Positions 5,262-7,815 of a stretch of 7,815 nt of DNA are shown here, in pieces. The notes beneath the pieces are model-generated. The model searched no databases, was not told the DNA's origin, and saw nothing but the letters and a program-made list of their open reading frames with translations. The translations under genes and the position numbers were made by a program. Location of the stretch: contig DVNG01000124.1 in assembly GCA_018714545.1 (NCBI GenBank), positions 1 through 7,815 on the forward strand, written 5' to 3'. Source of the stretch: Limousia pullorum (GTDB lineage Bacteria; Bacillota; Clostridia; Oscillospirales; Acutalibacteraceae). The first letter of the stretch is position 1. Each line of letters opens with the position of its first letter.

Positions 5262-6870
5262 AAATGAATAAAAGTCCACGGCTGTCGTAAACGCTGGCTG
5301 TGTTTTGATTGCCGCATCTTATTGCCCTGTCCAAAGCCATAATGGCTGCAACGGCTCCGTCAATTTTTTCAGAAGATTCTTCCTTGTCGGGCTTTATATT
5401 TCCCGCAGGGTCTGTTTTTATGAAAATGTTATCCATCATCCAGCGGAGAACCGGTTGTCCGCCATGGGCAATCTTTTCTTCTAACACCAGCTTCATAAGC
5501 TCCTTGGTGGGCGGCGACATATCCTTAAATCCCTGACCGAATGGAACAACAGTAAATCCCATGCCCTCAAGGTTCTGCACCATCTGAACAGCACCCCATC
5601 GGTCAAAGGCGATTTCTCTAATATTGAACCGTTCTCCCAACCGTTCAATGAACTTTTCGATGTAACCGTAATGTACCACATTTCCCTCGGTGGTCTGCAA
5701 AAATCCCTGCCGCTCCCATAGGTCATAGGGGACATGGTCACGGCGGACACGCAGATCCATGTTTTCCTCAGGTATCCAAAAGTAGGGGAGAATCACGTAT
5801 TTATCGCCCTCGTATTCAGGAGGGAAAACCAGAACAAAGGCTGTTATATCGGTAGACGATGAAAGGTCAAGACCGCCGTAGCACACACGTCCCTCTAAAT
5901 CCTCTTCTAAAACAGAAAAAGCGCATTTGTCCCAGCGTTCCATAGGCATCCAGCGAACAGCTTGTTTAACCCATTGATTTAGCCTTAGCTGACGGAATGA
6001 GTTTTCCTCGCCGGGGTTTTGCTTTGCAGATTCACAGGCGTCCTTTACCTTGTCTATTGAAACGGTTATTCCAAGAGAGGGGTTAGCTTTTTTCCACACC
6101 TTAGGGTCCGTCCAGTCGTCGCTTTCCTCGGCTCCGTAAATAACAGGGTAAAAGGTATGGTCAATTTTTCTTCCGTCAATAATGTCTTTGGCTTTTTGGT
6201 GTATCTCGTAGCAAATGGATTTTGTATCGTTGCCGGCTGTTGTTATTAGAAAGTATAAAGGCTGCATTCGGGCATCGCCTGAGCCTTTTGTCATAACATC
6301 GAAAAGCTTTCTGTTTGGCTGTGTGTGAAGCTCATCAAAAACCACACCGTGGGTGTTAAAGCCGTGCTTGTTTCCCACATCAGCGGATAAGACCTGATAT
6401 ATGCTTCCGGTGGGTTGATAGATAAGCTTTTTCTGGGAATCCAATATCTTAACCCTTTTGGAGAGAGCCGGACACATCCTCACCATATCCGCCGCCACAT
6501 TAAAGACAATGGAAGCCTGTTGACGGTCGGCGGCACAGCCATAAACCTCGGCACGTTCCTCGCCGTCTCCGCAGGTGAGAAGCAAAGCCACAGCCGCCGC
6601 AAGCTCCGACTTTCCCTGCTTTTTTGGAATTTCTATGTATGCCGTGTTAAACTGCCGGTATCCGTTCTTTTTGACAATTCCAAAAATGTCACGAATAATT
6701 TGTTCCTGCCAGTCGATAAGTTCAAAAGGAGTTCTCGCCCAAGTACCTTTTGTGTGGCAAAGACACTGAATAAACCCAACGGCATAATCGGCTAAGTCCT
6801 TGTTATACCGGGACCCCTCAGCCATAAATGAAGTGGGCTTGTACTTTTTAAGCTTTCTGATAAATGTCAC
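5260..6870 (-). CDS. terL: Phage terminase large subunit (HK97-type, Terminase_1)
   Basis: The DNA-packaging motor of 536 residues: an N-terminal ATPase pumps DNA through the portal and a C-terminal nuclease cuts concatemers. ATPase features are Walker A IPKKQGKS (81-88), Walker B VVFDE (176-180) followed by LHTQPNRKLFD, and coupling motif TTAG (210-213). The nuclease metal site is suggested by Asp335 in GGLDLSSSTD, Asp423 in FDRWGA and Asp504 in KIDGAVA. Length is normal. The listed start is GTG 6868-6870, but this GTG lies inside the Shine-Dalgarno AGGAGGTGA; the spacing favours codon 4 (ATC, 6859-6861), which may be a mutated ATG (MRKLKKYKP would match the family's N-terminus). No small terminase gene precedes it; a cargo protease and a terminator do. 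It is convergent with the flavin reductase gene. Confidence 0.96.
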   Translation of the reverse strand: MTFIRKLKKYKPTSFMAEGSRYNKDLADYAVGFIQCLCHTKGTWARTPFELIDWQEQIIRDIFGIVKKNGYRQFNTAYIEIPKKQGKSELAAAVALLLTCGDGEERAEVYGCAADRQQASIVFNVAADMVRMCPALSKRVKILDSQKKLIYQPTGSIYQVLSADVGNKHGFNTHGVVFDELHTQPNRKLFDVMTKGSGDARMQPLYFLITTAGNDTKSICYEIHQKAKDIIDGRKIDHTFYPVIYGAEESDDWTDPKVWKKANPSLGITVSIDKVKDACESAKQNPGEENSFRQLRLNQWVKQAVRWMPMERWDKCAFSVLEEDLEGRVCYGGLDLSSSTDITAFVLVFPPEYEGDKYVILPYFWIPEENMDLRVRRDHVPYDLWERQGFLQTTEGNVVHYGYIEKFIERLGERFNIREIAFDRWGAVQMVQNLEGMGFTVVPFGQGFKDMSPPTKELMKLVLEEKIAHGGQPVLRWMMDNIFIKTDPAGNIKPDKEESSEKIDGAVAAIMALDRAIRCGNQNTASVYDSRGLLFI

Positions 6871-6875
6871 CTCCT
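6867..6875 (-). promoter_or_regulatory. Full-length Shine-Dalgarno of terminase, overlapping the GTG start
   Basis: The minus strand reads AGGAGGTGA, a nine-base match to the 16S anti-Shine-Dalgarno. The only canonical upstream start codon in the terminase frame, GTG, is part of this match and so has no spacer. Eight bases after AGGAGG lies ATC, in frame, at the ideal distance for a start codon. The next in-frame ATG is 45 bp further (6823-6825) and has no ribosome site. Confidence 0.75.
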
Positions 6876-6888
6876 AAGAATAGATACG

Positions 6889-6913
6889 AAAAAAGCGCCT
6901 GTTTCCAGACGCT
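6889..6913 (-). terminator. Strong intrinsic terminator after the CPBP protease gene
   Basis: On the minus strand AGCGTCTG and CAGGCGCT pair over eight positions (one G-T) around a GAAA tetraloop, followed directly by TTTTTT. It is about 40 bp after the protease stop and ends about 18 bp before the terminase GTG. It should end the protease transcript and also block read-through into the terminase. Confidence 0.88.
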
Positions 6914-6952
6914 GACGTTTTGATTTAAGTTTGTTTTCAGTGTATGAAATGT

Positions 6953-7714
6953 TTAATATTTGGATTTTGAGCCTGATTTCGCCAATGCAAGTATAGCCCA
7001 TGAAACTATTATAGTTGCAATCAAGGTCACTACACAGCTTAAAGCGCTGAACTGAAAAACAATCACACCGGACACACCGTTTATTAAACAGTGTGTCAGT
7101 ATACAGGGGAATGTTCCTTTTGAAATCTTTCTTATGGTTGCCAAAGCATAGGAAAGCGTCAGGCACATTATACCGAACAGAAAATAATTCATATTTGAGT
7201 TGGCTGTTCCGTTTATGAAAAAAATCGGCAAGTGCCATATCCACCATATTACTGCGGTAATTATAGCGGCAATGTTGAAGTTAAAGCTTTTTTCAAGCTC
7301 CGGCTGTAAAATCATTCGCCAGCCTGCTTCCTCGTTTCCGCCGCTGAAAAGCATAAGAGGGATAATTACAATAAGCATGTAAACAGGAGAACCAATAGAG
7401 AACCCGTTTATGGCGCAACCCAGCAGATAATAAATCAGGACAAAAAGCAAAACAAGCCCGTAGGATAAAAGCGAGTGTTTGAAGTCGAAAACCTTTTTAA
7501 GCCAATGAAAAAAGCTGTTCACATGTCCGTTTCTTTTAAGAGAAATATAGGAAGCGATTGTAGGAGAAAAACCTCCGATAAAATGCATAACTCTTATGGG
7601 AAGGTCATAGACGGTCATATTTAAAAGCTGACTCAAAACAGCCGCTCCTCCCCAAAACAAAACGGTTATTGCAAAAGTGATTACAAGATAGTCCTTTAAA
7701 AGCTTTTTGTTCAT
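6953..7714 (-). CDS. CPBP-family intramembrane glutamic metalloprotease (Abi/CAAX-like)
   Basis: A 253-residue, very hydrophobic protein with about seven to eight predicted membrane segments (about 9-29, 41-58, 82-102, 110-125, 147-167, 175-193, 207-222, 225-246). The three CPBP motifs are present: EEAGWR (Glu128, Glu129, Arg133), the WWIWHLP motif with His161, and THCLIN with His208 and Asn212. Known members cleave prenylated CAAX-type or other membrane substrates, and bacterial ones are linked to bacteriocin immunity or maturation; the substrate here is unknown. The ATG at 7712-7714 has AAGGAG about nine bases ahead. It is flanked by its own likely promoter and a strong terminator, so it is probably a single-gene unit. 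Placement directly before terminase, with no phage gene between, suggests it is cargo or marks a prophage rearrangement. Confidence 0.92.
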   Translation of the reverse strand: MNKKLLKDYLVITFAITVLFWGGAAVLSQLLNMTVYDLPIRVMHFIGGFSPTIASYISLKRNGHVNSFFHWLKKVFDFKHSLLSYGLVLLFVLIYYLLGCAINGFSIGSPVYMLIVIIPLMLFSGGNEEAGWRMILQPELEKSFNFNIAAIITAVIWWIWHLPIFFINGTANSNMNYFLFGIMCLTLSYALATIRKISKGTFPCILTHCLINGVSGVIVFQFSALSCVVTLIATIIVSWAILALAKSGSKSKY

Positions 7715-7762
7715 AGATAAATGCTCCTTTCCAATCAGCTTCGCTTTATGTACACGAATTTA

Positions 7763-7789
7763 ACTATACAGGATAAAACCAACTGACAA
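7763..7789 (-). promoter_or_regulatory. Possible promoter of the CPBP protease gene
   Basis: On the minus strand TTGTCA (7784-7789) and TATAGT (7763-7768) each match five of six consensus bases. The spacer is 15 bp, shorter than the preferred 17, so strength is uncertain. The site would leave a leader of about 40 bases before the ATG. The remaining bases, 7790-7815, show no gene. Confidence 0.5.
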
Positions 7790-7815
7790 AGGGAAGCGGC
7801 AATCAGGGTATAAAA

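Larger units (their letters stand above)
1..6870 (-). mobile_element. Prophage or phage packaging/head module (partial)
   Basis: Seven consecutive minus-strand genes follow the canonical order of HK97-like siphoviruses: large terminase, portal, ClpP-type protease, major capsid, gp6-like connector, head-tail adaptor, gp10-like protein. This order is the strongest evidence for a phage origin and supports the weaker assignments of the small genes. Tail genes would be expected beyond position 1. The phage order is interrupted by a two-gene cargo unit at about 4097-5261, and a cargo membrane protease precedes the terminase. No integrase, attachment site or lysis gene is visible, so whether this is an integrated prophage or free phage genome is inferred only from the bacterial-type cargo genes. 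Confidence 0.9.

Noticed and set aside
5493..5750. Minus-strand 85-codon frame inside the terminase
   Set aside because: It is an alternate frame within conserved terminase nuclease-domain coding sequence; the arginine- and proline-rich translation looks random.
6867..7247. Minus-strand 126-codon frame ending next to the terminase start, a candidate small terminase
   Set aside because: It is an out-of-frame shadow of the CPBP protease, cysteine-rich without a helix-turn-helix or terminase pattern, and it runs through the terminator hairpin.
7784..7815. Possible plus-strand promoter (CTGACA ... TATAAA) at the window end
   Set aside because: The spacing between the two elements is 20 bp and no downstream gene is visible in the window.

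Overview
The window is the packaging and head module of a tailed phage (siphovirus-like, HK97-fold capsid). It is most likely an integrated prophage in a low-to-medium GC Firmicute, probably a gut-type clostridium. The host guess rests on the moderate AT bias, strong AGGAGG-type ribosome sites, and the style of the terminase, portal and accessory proteins. It is an impression from reading, not a database result.

The phage genes all run on the minus strand, so the reading order is from high to low coordinates: terminase large subunit (5260-6870), portal (2753-4096), ClpP-like prohead protease (2134-2859), HK97-type major capsid protein (906-2117), gp6-like head-tail connector (579-902), SPP1 gp16-like head-tail adaptor (245-577), and the start of an HK97 gp10-like tail-completion protein that leaves the window at position 1. 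From portal to gp10 the genes are tightly packed, with overlaps or gaps of at most 16 bp. All frames are open, so nothing in the visible structural genes looks decayed except possibly the terminase start codon.

Two sets of non-virion genes interrupt this order. Between terminase and portal (about 4097-5261) lies a self-contained unit. An HxlR-family regulator (minus) and a flavin-reductase-family protein (plus) diverge from a 125-bp regulatory region that holds a strong extended -10 promoter and two inverted repeats. Each end of the unit has an intrinsic terminator. Directly upstream of the terminase, where a small terminase or HNH gene is usually found, lies a CPBP-family membrane protease gene (6953-7714) with its own likely promoter and a very strong terminator. 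Both units fit the definition of 'morons': cargo genes with private promoter and terminator, expressed from a quiet prophage.

The most unusual consequence is regulatory. Terminators facing the late-gene direction sit immediately upstream of both terminase and portal, and the flavin reductase gene is transcribed head-on against the terminase. Late expression would therefore need antitermination or extra promoters. The terminase also has a textbook Shine-Dalgarno sequence spaced for an ATC codon, where an ATG may once have stood. No tRNA, rRNA, CRISPR array, insertion sequence or attachment site was seen. The longest gene-free stretches are 125 bp or less.
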